Notes: generated from the letters alone by a model not told the origin. A DNA stretch of 64,000 bases from an uncultured Candidatus Saccharibacteria bacterium (GCA_948945085.1 CARBGY010000002.1:68485-132484), one strand, 5' to 3'; counted from the stretch's first letter, positions 33,474-42,553 are shown. A program made the numbers and translations.

Positions 33474-35261
33474 ATGCAGGAAATTTTTAGTAATACCACC
33501 CTTACCGTTGAGTACCTAATCAACAAAATCGCCACCGGTGAACTAGGTCTGCCAGAGTTACAACGTCCATTCGTCTGGAAAGACACTAAAGTTCGAGATC
33601 TTTTTGATTCCATGATGCGAGGATACCCCATCGGTTATCTCATGCTTTGGGAATGTCCCAAAGCAAATAAAAAGAAATCAATTGGTACTAATAACCATAA
33701 TTATAGCGAACCAAAAGAAGTCATCATCGACGGTCAACAACGCCTTACATCCCTATACTCCGTCATCATGGGCAAAACAGTTGTCGATTCTAATTTCCGC
33801 GAGCGAACCATCACCATTTCTTATTGCCCGCTCAAAAATAAATTCGAGGTTGGACACTCCGCCACCAAAAACGACCCCGAATGGATATATAATATCAGCG
33901 ACCTATTCACTACTGTTAATAACTTCAAATACACCGGAGATTTCATCGAACGACTGCGTGAGTATCGCATCTCAAAAAACGAAGACCTCACCGATCAGGA
34001 ACAAGATGATATCGCCAATCGTATCAATGCCATCTTCAACCTTAAAAAATATACTCTACCCGTCTTCAATATTGGCGCCGATGCCCAAGAAGAGGCCGTT
34101 TCTGACATTTTTGTCCGAGTTAATTCCGGTGCGGTCCCGCTAACACAAAACGATTTCATTCTGACACTATTCTCCCTCTATTGGGATGACGGTCGTCACC
34201 AAATTGAAGCCTTCAGCAAAGCATCCACCATCCCTACTAACAAAGAAACTACGTCTTACAATGGAATTACTCAAGTAGACGCTCAAGACATTATTCGCGT
34301 CGTCATGGCCTACGCTTTTGATCGTGCAAGGTTAAAATACAGCTACAAGCTACTACGCGGAGCCGATTTTGATAAACGCGGCGTTGTTGAAGATGAATTA
34401 CGCAAACAACGCTTCGAAACCTTAAAAACCAAATTACCGGATGTCCTCAATGTGCACAGCTGGCACGAGTTCATCAAAGCCATCACGAACGCCGGATATC
34501 TCTCTAGTGAGCTCATCCTCTCTCATAACGCTATCTTCTACAGCTATGCCTTATACCTCATCGCTATGCACCGTTTTGGCGCATCTTACAACGAAAACAT
34601 GCACCTCACTTCCCTCTGGTTCTTCTGTGCGTCCATAACCTCCCTATATACTGGCTCGTTCGAATCTACAGTAGAAAACCACCTCAATTCCATTAAAGAA
34701 TTCGCCAGTCTTGAAGAGTATAAAAATTTCATCCTTTCCAAAGTTGACGAACGCCTCACCAATGATTACTTCAATATTACCCTGCTCGGATCGGAAGGAC
34801 TGGCAGTCTCCGGCAAGGGCAATAACGCCTGGAACGCTTATGTAGCCTCACTCAATATCCTTAACGCTAGAGTTCTATTCTCACAAGGAAATCTCTTAGT
34901 ATCTCAACTGTTTGATACCAATAAGTCAAGTAATCGCAAATCACTCGAGAAACATCATCTCTTCCCTAAGGCTTATCTCAAGTCTCTCGGATACCCCGAT
35001 TCTAAAATTAACCAAATGGCTAACTACGCGCTCATCGATTGGAAAGATAATGCCGAAATCCTCGACGCCGCGCCGTCAATTTATTATCCCGAGAAATGTA
35101 AAAATATGAGCACATTAGAGATTCAGCACATGGAAGAAGAAAACGCTCTTCCCCACGGATGGGAAAATATGAAATACGAAGATTTTCTCCAAGAACGCCG
35201 AAAACTAATGTCCGCCAAGATCAAGGCCGCTTTCAACTTGCTCAGAAGCCATATCAACTAA
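33474..35261 (+). CDS. GmrSD-like DUF262/HNH protein
   Basis: A 595-residue protein starting at an ATG with GGAG nine bases upstream. The N-terminal DUF262 (ParB/GmrS-like) part has Leu-Pro-Glu-Leu-Gln-Arg-Pro-Phe-Val-Trp, Ile-Asp-Gly-Gln-Gln-Arg-Leu-Thr and Phe-Val-Arg-Val-Asn-Ser-Gly. The C-terminal part has Leu-Glu-Lys-His-His-Leu-Phe-Pro-Lys, an HNH-like nuclease motif. The GmrSD family comprises modification-dependent type IV restriction enzymes acting on modified phage DNA. No separate methylase is present, as expected. Codons ending in C are far commoner than in flanking genes (for example ATC, CTC, TCC), a sign of acquisition. It opens the accessory region. Confidence 0.87.
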   Translation: MQEIFSNTTLTVEYLINKIATGELGLPELQRPFVWKDTKVRDLFDSMMRGYPIGYLMLWECPKANKKKSIGTNNHNYSEPKEVIIDGQQRLTSLYSVIMGKTVVDSNFRERTITISYCPLKNKFEVGHSATKNDPEWIYNISDLFTTVNNFKYTGDFIERLREYRISKNEDLTDQEQDDIANRINAIFNLKKYTLPVFNIGADAQEEAVSDIFVRVNSGAVPLTQNDFILTLFSLYWDDGRHQIEAFSKASTIPTNKETTSYNGITQVDAQDIIRVVMAYAFDRARLKYSYKLLRGADFDKRGVVEDELRKQRFETLKTKLPDVLNVHSWHEFIKAITNAGYLSSELILSHNAIFYSYALYLIAMHRFGASYNENMHLTSLWFFCASITSLYTGSFESTVENHLNSIKEFASLEEYKNFILSKVDERLTNDYFNITLLGSEGLAVSGKGNNAWNAYVASLNILNARVLFSQGNLLVSQLFDTNKSSNRKSLEKHHLFPKAYLKSLGYPDSKINQMANYALIDWKDNAEILDAAPSIYYPEKCKNMSTLEIQHMEEENALPHGWENMKYEDFLQERRKLMSAKIKAAFNLLRSHIN

Positions 35262-35276
35262 ACCAGAACAAAAGGC

Positions 35277-35645
35277 ATGACGAATCTCTCACTTCTCGAA
35301 CAAAACTTCAAAACTCTAATCATCTCCCAATGCAAATTCTGCAAATTCGACAAATATCTGGAACGAAACCCCGATTTTGAATTTCCCAAAATCACCCCTG
35401 AGTTGCTCGGCTGGGAAAATGGGGAGCATATTACAATCCCGGGGCTTTTTGGTGGCTTCAGCTACTTCCTAGAAATGGACAATAGTAAGCCGATCCTCTA
35501 CGCTGAACAGTCCAGTCGCATGAACTATGATAGTGATAGTTCCTCGGTTTTTGAGGTTGGTATGGACGGGAGCAGACTATTAGAGGGCGAGGAGCGGAGA
35601 AAAGTTTGGGGGAAGTTTAGGCAACTAGACAAGAAAAAGATTTGA
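35277..35645 (+). CDS. Unidentified protein following the DUF262 gene (122 aa)
   Basis: Starts 15 bp after the DUF262 stop on the same strand, so it is probably cotranscribed. It contains Gln-Cys-Lys-Phe-Cys-Lys-Phe, a possible metal-binding or redox Cys pair near residue 20, and a hydrophobic Gly-Leu-Phe-Gly-Gly-Phe-Ser segment near 65. The C-terminus is strongly charged. Family not recognised; it might be an accessory or immunity partner of the DUF262 protein, which is inference from position only. Confidence 0.55.
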   Translation: MTNLSLLEQNFKTLIISQCKFCKFDKYLERNPDFEFPKITPELLGWENGEHITIPGLFGGFSYFLEMDNSKPILYAEQSSRMNYDSDSSSVFEVGMDGSRLLEGEERRKVWGKFRQLDKKKI

Positions 35646-35678
35646 AGAACATAAACGAAAGATGGAAGAGAGAAAAAC

Positions 35679-35879
35679 ATGAACCCAGCGAGCGAGAATA
35701 GCATTACCATTATGAAATATAAATCTCCGGACGGAGTGTATGATTTTAAGTGCCTTGATAAATGGAATGTGGTAGATGAAGTAGAACGGTTGGGCAAGAT
35801 GATTGAGGAAAAGAAAAAGCTAGAAGCTGAGGGTTATGAGGTTTTGTGGATTAAAACTTTGCCGATATTTGATTTATAG
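35679..35879 (+). CDS. Small orphan protein of the SIT-MKY family, copy 1 (66 aa)
   Basis: Contains Ser-Ile-Thr-Ile-Met-Lys-Tyr...Asp-Gly-Val-Tyr, the same pattern as the next gene, then a helical Lys/Glu-rich stretch (Leu-Gly-Lys-Met-Ile-Glu-Glu-Lys-Lys-Lys). The ATG follows GGAAGAGAG. It is shorter than its paralogue, mainly at the C-terminus. Function unknown. Confidence 0.55.
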   Translation: MNPASENSITIMKYKSPDGVYDFKCLDKWNVVDEVERLGKMIEEKKKLEAEGYEVLWIKTLPIFDL

Positions 35880-36010
35880 CAACGCCACCTCGACTCAACG
35901 GCAGATGGTGGGAAAGCTTTAGACTTGAATAGTAGCCTTTAAGTGTTGGACTCATAGAGGCTATATTTTTGTCATTTACTTTTTTCGTACTTCTAACGAT
36001 AATTGCTGTT

Positions 36011-36331
36011 ATGAAACATTTATCTCCAAAGTCAATTACGGTTATGAAGTATTTGGGTACAGATGGAGAATATCACTATGTCGAAGCGAACGACATTACT
36101 TTTCCAAGTCTTGAAGATAGGTTAAACTATTTAAGCCAATTGGAGTATAAACTTTGGGCTGATGATGAGATTGTCGAGCACGAAGCTAGCCAAGCAATAA
36201 AGGCTTGCGGTATGAGCAGCTGGGAGTATAGAGATATTTTATTAAACTACAATCACTATAAAAGGTACGTTGAAGCGAAATATGAGTCGGTTGATAAGTT
36301 TATGAGGAACTATAAGAAATGCGGCTACTAG
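36011..36331 (+). CDS. Small orphan protein of the SIT-MKY family, copy 2 (106 aa)
   Basis: The N-terminal Ser-Ile-Thr-Val-Met-Lys-Tyr...Asp-Gly-Glu-Tyr matches the preceding gene, which supports the ATG at 36011 over a start 42 bases earlier. The following helix (Leu-Glu-Asp-Arg-Leu-Asn-Tyr-Leu-Ser-Gln-Leu) also corresponds. The C-terminal half is helical and charged, ending in Arg-Asn-Tyr-Lys-Lys-Cys-Gly-Tyr. It overlaps the next gene by 13 bases. A degenerate copy of this 3' end lies at 40608. Confidence 0.6.
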   Translation: MKHLSPKSITVMKYLGTDGEYHYVEANDITFPSLEDRLNYLSQLEYKLWADDEIVEHEASQAIKACGMSSWEYRDILLNYNHYKRYVEAKYESVDKFMRNYKKCGY

Positions 36332-36582
36332 ATTACGAGTGTAAAACTATCTTTTGGAATGACTTTAGTATAGCGGAGCGTTTTGGAGCAGAGGTAATTA
36401 AAGACACTTATAAGAGGGCTAGGGCAGAATGGGAGCGTGATCAGGTTTACGGTACGGAGCTATCTATGATACTTAACCATAAATGTTGGTATTGGCACGA
36501 AGAGCAGAATATGAGACTTAGCAAGCTTTATGCTGAGCCTCAAGAAGAGTGGCATGGGAGAGTGTTGAAGAGTTGGAAGTGA
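36319..36582 (+). CDS. Small orphan protein (87 aa), overlapping the previous gene
   Basis: Starts inside the end of the previous gene. Begins Met-Arg-Leu-Leu-Asp-Tyr-Glu-Cys and is rich in Trp, Glu and Arg, with Trp-Tyr-Trp-His near residue 56. There is no membrane segment. A truncated relative starting Met-Arg-Leu-Leu-Gly-Tyr-Glu-Cys is found at 40637, again after a remnant of the same upstream gene, so the pair has been duplicated together. Function unknown. Confidence 0.55.
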   Translation: MRLLDYECKTIFWNDFSIAERFGAEVIKDTYKRARAEWERDQVYGTELSMILNHKCWYWHEEQNMRLSKLYAEPQEEWHGRVLKSWK

Positions 36583-36671
36583 GGATCCATAACGCCATTT
36601 ACAATGGGTAAGCCGACAAGATATTCGGTGTAGATTGAATTATCATTCAACCATGATATAATATTGAATAT

Positions 36672-38834
36672 ATGAAAATTGATTTGCATTGCCATACGTT
36701 GAGCATAAAAGATGGCGAAAGTTCAACACGAAATGTTACTGTGGACATATTTAAACAGAAATTAGTGGCGATGAATGTAGAAATCGTAGCTATCACTAAT
36801 CACAATAGATTTGACTTAGAGCAATTCAATTTACTCACAAAAAGCGTAAATGGGATATGTCAAGTATGGGCGGGTGTTGAACTTGATATTATAGGCACTA
36901 ACAATAATAAATATCATATGATTGTTATCTGTAGCCCTTGTAAGGCCAGGGAGTTTAGTGAAGAGATTTCAAAATTAACACAAGGGAAAGTGTTGGGAAG
37001 CTTCACCGTCGGTGCATTAGAGGCTATCGAAAGGTTAGAAAAACTTGGGTGCATATTTATACCACACTTTCATAAAAAACCGACTATAACCGAATCCGAA
37101 ATTAAGCAAATTAAAGACAAACTAACAAATAAGAATCGGCTGATTTTAGAGCCTCAGAATGTAAATTCAATGGGGATTTTTATTAACCACGGCATTAGCT
37201 CGATTGTTGGCAGTGATGTGAAAGACTGGGATGGGTATCCTGGTAAGGAGCTGCCCGAGCTTAGACTGCGTGTCGATTCATTCGAACAATTTTGCCGCTT
37301 ACTAGATAAGGACCCAGTCGTTGTTAAAACAATTTTAGATAAGAAGACACATAGTACAATTACGATAAATCCGTGTAAAAATGACCGTGAAGAAACTAAA
37401 GAGGATCATTGTTTCTATCATGATATTAATGTGATTATGGGAGACAAAGGTACAGGCAAGACGGAAGTCATCAAGAGTTTGAAAAAATATTTTGAGCTAA
37501 ATAGCATATCCTGCTCAACATATATTAGCAGTGAAACCGCCGATGAACTAGACAAAGAATTAAAGACTAACGACATGAAACGCGATACTACAAAAATAGG
37601 GATAGACAACTGCGTTGAAGATTTTAGGCTATTACGCTCATGGGGAGACGAGCAGCCCAGAACCATCAGTGGTTATGTCGCATATCGCAACTCTATAACC
37701 AATAAAGAACGGCAGCGTCGCATACAATGGAGTAGGTCAAAAAAACTTAAGACTAGCGAAATCAGCTCTGTGCTAGAGAAATCAAAACGTGATCTATCAG
37801 CAGTACAAAAAGCCAAGTCTTCATTACACGAGGTCGATACAAATCAATACCTTAAAAATGAAGAAGTCGTTTTGTTCAATGATTTGCTCGCCAGATTGTC
37901 AGAATCTGTAGTGGCAAAATATAACCATACTATCGAGGAGCATTACGCTATTCAGCTTACAAACTTCACTTTGGATAAGTTTAAGGATTATACTGCCGCA
38001 AAAACGAATACTGCACCCAAGCCGGATAATACTGGGTTCGAGGAGTATGCAATTAATCGGCTTAACCTTGAGAATGCAGTCCATAATATACTAGCTCCCT
38101 TCGATGTTCCATTGGAAAAACGTGAATGTAGGGAGCAAGACTTGATGGGATCAATTGGCGAAAAAGGGAAAATCTTTCTAGAAAGGCTATATAGGCTACT
38201 CAACAACGAGAATGACGAGAATAAAAAATCAAAACATAGCGAATTTAATAATAATATTACTGATTTGAGAAAGATCAAAGATCTTTTACAAAGTATTGAA
38301 AAATATACCTTGAGAAATGATCAACATTTGCTTGATAAAATAGATGAGGTGAGACAGCTCATTAATAAGAATGGGGTAAAATCGTTGGATGATTTTGTTG
38401 GTATCTCTAAACGGACCGTTAACGATCAATTAGAGCCTTACCTATTATCAAACGGTGAACGATCTATTTTGTATATTCAAAAAACCCTTGATGCTGAGGC
38501 GGAAGCCTATTTGCTAGATGAACCAGAGCTAAGCATGGCTAACTCATATATAGATGAGGTAATTCGACCGAGGATTATCGACTTAGGTCGTAAAAATAAA
38601 ATCGTTATCATAGCAACACACAATGCAAATTTAGCCGTAAGGACATTACCATACACCACGATGTATCGTTTCCATGGTCATTCTGGATATAAAACATATA
38701 TAGGTAATCCCTTCACTGACAATTTAGTAAACATACGCGACCCAGATGATAAGCTTGATTGGCGCGAAACAAGTATGAAAATTCTGGAGGGGGGACGGGA
38801 GGCATTCAATGAGAGAAAGGAAATTTATGGGTAA
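36672..38834 (+). CDS. PHP-domain AAA/SMC-like ATPase (TrlF-like)
   Basis: A 720-residue fusion. The N-terminal PHP domain has Asp4-Leu-His6-Cys-His8-Thr, Ile-Thr-Asn-His-Asn (41-45), Pro-His-Phe-His near 131 and Gly-Ser-Asp-Val near 180, enough for a metal site. The ATPase part has Walker A Gly-Asp-Lys-Gly-Thr-Gly-Lys-Thr (257-264), a helical insert of about 300 residues, ABC-type signature Leu-Ser-Asn-Gly-Glu-Arg-Ser, Walker B Leu-Leu-Asp-Glu-Pro-Glu and an H-loop Ala-Thr-His-Asn. PHP-ATPases of this design are annotated TrlF-like and occur in defence-rich regions. A nucleic-acid-processing or nuclease role is likely. The -10 TATAAT (36657-36662) ends nine bases before the ATG. Confidence 0.85.
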   Translation: MKIDLHCHTLSIKDGESSTRNVTVDIFKQKLVAMNVEIVAITNHNRFDLEQFNLLTKSVNGICQVWAGVELDIIGTNNNKYHMIVICSPCKAREFSEEISKLTQGKVLGSFTVGALEAIERLEKLGCIFIPHFHKKPTITESEIKQIKDKLTNKNRLILEPQNVNSMGIFINHGISSIVGSDVKDWDGYPGKELPELRLRVDSFEQFCRLLDKDPVVVKTILDKKTHSTITINPCKNDREETKEDHCFYHDINVIMGDKGTGKTEVIKSLKKYFELNSISCSTYISSETADELDKELKTNDMKRDTTKIGIDNCVEDFRLLRSWGDEQPRTISGYVAYRNSITNKERQRRIQWSRSKKLKTSEISSVLEKSKRDLSAVQKAKSSLHEVDTNQYLKNEEVVLFNDLLARLSESVVAKYNHTIEEHYAIQLTNFTLDKFKDYTAAKTNTAPKPDNTGFEEYAINRLNLENAVHNILAPFDVPLEKRECREQDLMGSIGEKGKIFLERLYRLLNNENDENKKSKHSEFNNNITDLRKIKDLLQSIEKYTLRNDQHLLDKIDEVRQLINKNGVKSLDDFVGISKRTVNDQLEPYLLSNGERSILYIQKTLDAEAEAYLLDEPELSMANSYIDEVIRPRIIDLGRKNKIVIIATHNANLAVRTLPYTTMYRFHGHSGYKTYIGNPFTDNLVNIRDPDDKLDWRETSMKILEGGREAFNERKEIYG

Positions 38835-39138
38835 TAGTTCGAAGCGCAAAATTAAAGTTAAATTGAGAAAGGAAGATGCTTCCGATGTATTGGAGTTCTG
38901 TTTGTCTCCAAATCAAACCATTAATCTTAATCAAGATAATCAAGAAGCTATAAAATCAATGTTTTGTACATTAATATCCATACTAAAAGATACTGATGTA
39001 GTACTGGAACTAGAGACTGAGAAGAATTTTGACTCTGATCTCATGAAAGAAGTAGCAGCTGACTATATCAGAGATTTAAATATTGAGATAGATAATGTGC
39101 GTACAAAAATTCTTAAAGAGTATAGTACTGATAATTAG
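38827..39138 (+). CDS. Small partner protein of the PHP-ATPase (103 aa)
   Basis: The ATG at 38827, with AAAGGA upstream, overlaps the ATPase stop by eight bases (ATGGGTAA), so translation is coupled. The protein is acidic and predicted alpha/beta, with a basic start (Lys-Arg-Lys-Ile-Lys-Val-Lys-Leu-Arg-Lys) and a C-terminal helix. Coupling indicates a stoichiometric partner. No motif recognised. Confidence 0.65.
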   Translation: MGNSSKRKIKVKLRKEDASDVLEFCLSPNQTINLNQDNQEAIKSMFCTLISILKDTDVVLELETEKNFDSDLMKEVAADYIRDLNIEIDNVRTKILKEYSTDN

Positions 39139-39172
39139 GGCTTGTCCGTCAATGCCAGGTGTCTATTCGTTC

Positions 39173-39384
39173 TCTAGAAAAGCCGTTAAAGCCGAGCGAA
39201 CTATGCCCGACCACAGTTTATATAAATGCGATCTTAGTGAATTTGACCCCTGTAAAATGGGTGAATTTTTTGTTATACACCCAGATTTGGCATTTTTCAT
39301 AAGTTCTTGTTCAATTTTGCGTTTGCCTTCATCTATAACTTGCACCTATTCATATGATTTTGCATCTATTAGTTTGGCTGTTAT
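39173..39384. repeat. 212-bp direct repeat, left copy
   Basis: Nearly identical to 42341-42552: five differences in the first 40 bases and none seen in the remaining 172. Weaker similarity continues about 15 bp to the left. On the minus strand both copies keep a frame of about 60 codons ending in Leu-Trp-Ser-Gly-Ile-Val, so the repeat probably holds the 3' end of a duplicated gene. Confidence 0.9.
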
Positions 39385-39467
39385 AGCCTTAGCGGATTTT
39401 TGCGGAACAACAATTGGGTTTGCTTCTAACTCGTTAATATCGTTAATTTGGCGGAGAGTGGACCCTA

Positions 39468-40496
39468 CTACAATATTAAGTCATCCCCATCTTTTAACCC
39501 CGCTTGCAATGCTTTTTTCTGCATAAAATCATAGCTCCTATCAACTTCAACATATTCTAAATTATCACTCTGTATCTTACCGTAAATTGCTATGCCATAT
39601 TCTGATGTAAAATTTGGATTTTGATACATACTCCTAACGTCAGGGCAATAATTTTCATCTGCAAGTTGCTTAAAACTTGGTATATTCTGCAATATTTTAT
39701 CATAGTTTGCTTCGGTAGTCATGCCATCCCTTAGTCCAGCAACATCACCAAAACTCGCCTTGTTGCCGTCAATGTCTTCTATAGGAATAAGGTAGATACG
39801 ATTTTTCCCTTTGCAGAAGTTATGAGCTAATCTCACTCCGCGCGTTTTTGCTTCGAGAACTTTGTCAGCAGGAAAATCTTTCTTTTCGGAGATTTTTTGA
39901 CTAAGCACTCTTGACCAGTATACCTCTTCTTTTTCACCAACTTTTGGAGGAAATGGCAATTCGTGTGTAGCTGAGCACTGAAATACGTCTTCAAAAATTA
40001 CTGCCGGAAATGCCTGTGTGGCATAGTTTACTTCAGTGGTGCCAGGGAGCGTGACATATAGAATATCTAGCGCGTCATTAGACAAGTTAATTTGTTTGCC
40101 AAAACACTCGGCAATATATTTTGCATCTTCAATATCTTCATCGCGAAGCCTGAGGCCACTCATGCCATTCTTGTCGATTTGCTCGCTAAAATAACTACTT
40201 TGTCCCGATGCTAAAAACGAAGCTTTAGTCGTACAGTTAAAATCTTCAACTTTTCGCATAACCTCCCAGTCATCATGTCCAGCTGGTAGCGCTAAATCAT
40301 AAATTGCTTGCAGTTCCCGATTTTGCCTTGTCATATAGTTTTTCGCCACTTCAGCATCGTCACTACCTCCATACTCGGTGCGCAGTTTTTTCATATGTTC
40401 GAAAAAATTCGGCATTTTGCCCAAAATTTGTTCAAATTTTGACGGTTGTCTCGAGGTGTTTTCACCATTTGGCAGAGCTTCATGCCTACTCATCAT
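39468..40496 (-). CDS. Unidentified protein (342 aa) inside the repeat-bounded island
   Basis: A soluble, charged protein with no signal peptide. It has an acidic/aromatic middle (Thr-Leu-Pro-Gly-Thr-Thr-Glu-Val-Asn-Tyr) and a Val-Phe-Gln-Cys-Ser-Ala-Thr-His-Glu segment. It lies between the two 212-bp repeats. The bases after its stop encode, in frame, another 38 codons ending at 39354. This hints that the original gene was longer and the TAG pair is secondary. No family recognised. Confidence 0.6.
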   Translation of the reverse strand: MMSRHEALPNGENTSRQPSKFEQILGKMPNFFEHMKKLRTEYGGSDDAEVAKNYMTRQNRELQAIYDLALPAGHDDWEVMRKVEDFNCTTKASFLASGQSSYFSEQIDKNGMSGLRLRDEDIEDAKYIAECFGKQINLSNDALDILYVTLPGTTEVNYATQAFPAVIFEDVFQCSATHELPFPPKVGEKEEVYWSRVLSQKISEKKDFPADKVLEAKTRGVRLAHNFCKGKNRIYLIPIEDIDGNKASFGDVAGLRDGMTTEANYDKILQNIPSFKQLADENYCPDVRSMYQNPNFTSEYGIAIYGKIQSDNLEYVEVDRSYDFMQKKALQAGLKDGDDLIL

Positions 40497-40607
40497 GTAT
40501 ATTTCTCTTTACGCCCACCTCCCGGTGGATTTATTTTACTAGCTAGCAGCATATTTTTCCATTACGATTATCTAATACGATTATAGCATTACATTGAAAC
40601 AAATACA

Positions 40608-40691
40608 GTTGATAACTTTATGCGAAGGTATAAGGAATGAGGCTTTTAGGCTATGAGTGTCAGACTACCTTCCAAGAAGATTTTAATAATG
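40608..40691 (+). pseudogene. Remnant of the 36011/36319 gene pair
   Basis: Reads Val-Asp-Asn-Phe-Met-Arg-Arg-Tyr-Lys-Glu-stop-Gly-Phe, matching the end of the 36011 gene. It overlaps Met-Arg-Leu-Leu-Gly-Tyr-Glu-Cys-Gln-Thr, matching the start of the 36319 gene. Similarity stops near 40691, where it meets the 3' end of the IrrE-type gene. It is a broken duplicate. Confidence 0.75.
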
Positions 40692-40722
40692 TTTTTCCGT
40701 ACCATGATACTTCTCGCATTGT

Positions 40723-41790
40723 TTATGCCTTCACCTCTAATTTTTTATGTAAATTATTATATTTTGTATATGAAATGATGCCATCTTTTTTAAGTCTTCC
40801 GGCGACTATGCTCGGTGATATGTGCTCATTGGAAGAAAAAACAAGTATATCGGCTTCTGTTATTGCTGTATGTTCATTTAAAAATGCGTCATATAGCCTA
40901 TGTGGTAGCAGGGCTTCTGAGGCAAAAGCATCCGCTTCCTTTTCCATTTCATTGGTTTCAGATTGTTCAAGATCAACAAATTGTTCTTTTTTACTATGCT
41001 TCAAAATGTGTCCAATCTCATGAAATAGCGTAAACCACAGTATGTCATCTCGTTTACCTTTATCACTTAATTCGATCACTGGGTGATGTCCAATCCACCT
41101 AGTAGCACCATTAACATATGTTCTTGGAATATATTCTGCTGCCACCAAAATAACTCCACATCCAGCAAGAATATCGCAGATTTTCCCAAAAAAATCTCTG
41201 GGTAGATCATATATAATCTCTTTGATGCATATGAGTGAATTCTTTAATTTCGTTTCACTATAATCGGATATGTCTTTAGCGTTTGTTGCTAATATTTCGC
41301 CTTTTCTTAACCATGCAGCCAAAGCAATCTTATCTAGCTCATCTTTGTCAGATTTTCTAAATGCGGCAGGTTGAGAAATCTCAATATGTTTCAACGAACT
41401 AACGCCGAAGAAGCCATATAAGCTTATTACACGTTCTATTTTATCGTTAGTCTTTCTAACCCATCCTACTTTAGCCATATACGTATAGGGTATACCGTTT
41501 AACATTTCTACTTCTTCGGCTGCTTTTTTCTCTTGATTTATTCGAGCGATTGTTGCACGGTAATTCGCATCTAGATTAGTCCAAAACTCGACACTCCCCC
41601 CCAGTGTGTTTGATAATCTAATTGAGGTTTCTGCAGTTATTGGTGAAGTTTCGTTAAGGATTTCACTTATATGCTTTTCGGTAAGACCAGTTCTTTCTGC
41701 GAGCCACTTCTGAGAAACGTCAAGATGTGCCAAATAGTTACGTAATGTACGCCCTGGGTGAATAGCTATCTTTGGCCTATATTCACTCAT
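40723..41790 (-). CDS. HigA-type antitoxin fused to an ImmA/IrrE protease domain
   Basis: A 355-residue protein; AAAGGAG fixes the start. The N-terminal XRE-type HTH of HigA/VapI form has His-Pro-Gly-Arg-Thr-Leu-Arg, Leu-Ala-Glu-Arg-Thr-Gly-Leu and Ile-Ser-Glu-Ile-Leu-Asn. The C-terminal ImmA/IrrE metallopeptidase has Leu-Phe-His-Glu-Ile-Gly-His with a following Glu-Lys-Glu-Ala-Asp. Such fusions act as antitoxins that are also regulatory proteases. It lies two bases downstream of the toxin gene. Confidence 0.88.
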   Translation of the reverse strand: MSEYRPKIAIHPGRTLRNYLAHLDVSQKWLAERTGLTEKHISEILNETSPITAETSIRLSNTLGGSVEFWTNLDANYRATIARINQEKKAAEEVEMLNGIPYTYMAKVGWVRKTNDKIERVISLYGFFGVSSLKHIEISQPAAFRKSDKDELDKIALAAWLRKGEILATNAKDISDYSETKLKNSLICIKEIIYDLPRDFFGKICDILAGCGVILVAAEYIPRTYVNGATRWIGHHPVIELSDKGKRDDILWFTLFHEIGHILKHSKKEQFVDLEQSETNEMEKEADAFASEALLPHRLYDAFLNEHTAITEADILVFSSNEHISPSIVAGRLKKDGIISYTKYNNLHKKLEVKA

Positions 41791-41807
41791 TTTGACTCCT
41801 TTCATTA

Positions 41808-42167
41808 TTAATGATAATCTTCAATTAGTTCTTCAATGATAATGCGTTCAATACTCCTCTGTTGATTTATATTGTCACAGTTTGATATCGGTGTAAATAC
41901 TATACGCCACACACCTCGACCACCACATCCCCTTATGCGAATATCAACGGCGGCTGTTCCACTTCGATTATTTGCTAAAAGGTGATAATTAAGCATCGGC
42001 GGTAGATCCGCCACAGTCCGTGCGGCGATCAACGCATCTAGCGTACTAAGAATATCCTCTGGCTCTGCCGGGCACTTTTTCTTCTTGATGTATTTAGTCA
42101 AAGCGTTGCTAATTGGATAATCATTTACCATATTCGCTTGTTTATCATAAGCGAATTCTACTTTCAT
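41808..42167 (-). CDS. HigB/RelE-like toxin
   Basis: A 119-residue basic protein with the strand pattern of RelE-type mRNA interferases, ending in Gly-Gly-Arg-Gly-Val-Trp-Arg-Ile-Val-Phe and a C-terminal helix. It is followed immediately by the HigA/IrrE antitoxin, the toxin-first order of higBA. AAAGGAGG precedes its ATG. The cell-toxic role is inferred from family and context. Confidence 0.75.
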   Translation of the reverse strand: MKVEFAYDKQANMVNDYPISNALTKYIKKKKCPAEPEDILSTLDALIAARTVADLPPMLNYHLLANNRSGTAAVDIRIRGCGGRGVWRIVFTPISNCDNINQQRSIERIIIEELIEDYH

Positions 42168-42340
42168 TTTACCTCCTTTTTGAATGAAAGTAAATATTTT
42201 TATTAACCCACTTGGTAATATTTTATCGTAAATCTCTTATCTTGTCTAGGGTGTGATTTTTGGATAGCGTCACTAGTGGACTTAGCAAAAGTTAATTTGA
42301 GATAGTAGCACCAAACAAAACTTGGCCTGGTGGTTATTAT

Positions 42341-42552
42341 TCTAAAAAAGCTGTTACAGCCGAGTGAACTATACCCGACCACAGTTTATATAAATGCGAT
42401 CTTAGTGAATTTGACCCCTGTAAAATGGGTGAATTTTTTGTTATACACCCAGATTTGGCATTTTTCATAAGTTCTTGTTCAATTTTGCGTTTGCCTTCAT
42501 CTATAACTTGCACCTATTCATATGATTTTGCATCTATTAGTTTGGCTGTTAT
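42341..42552. repeat. 212-bp direct repeat, right copy
   Basis: Partner of 39173-39384. It abuts the stop codon of the Nudix gene (42554) within two bases, so the recombination that made it may have trimmed that gene's 3' end. The two copies enclose about 2.96 kb with the toxin-antitoxin pair. Confidence 0.9.
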
Positions 42553-42553
42553 C

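Noticed and set aside
39095..39526. Plus-strand 143-codon reading frame over the left direct repeat
   Set aside because: It has no start signal, and the equivalent frame in the right repeat copy has a TGA, so coding on the plus strand is unlikely.
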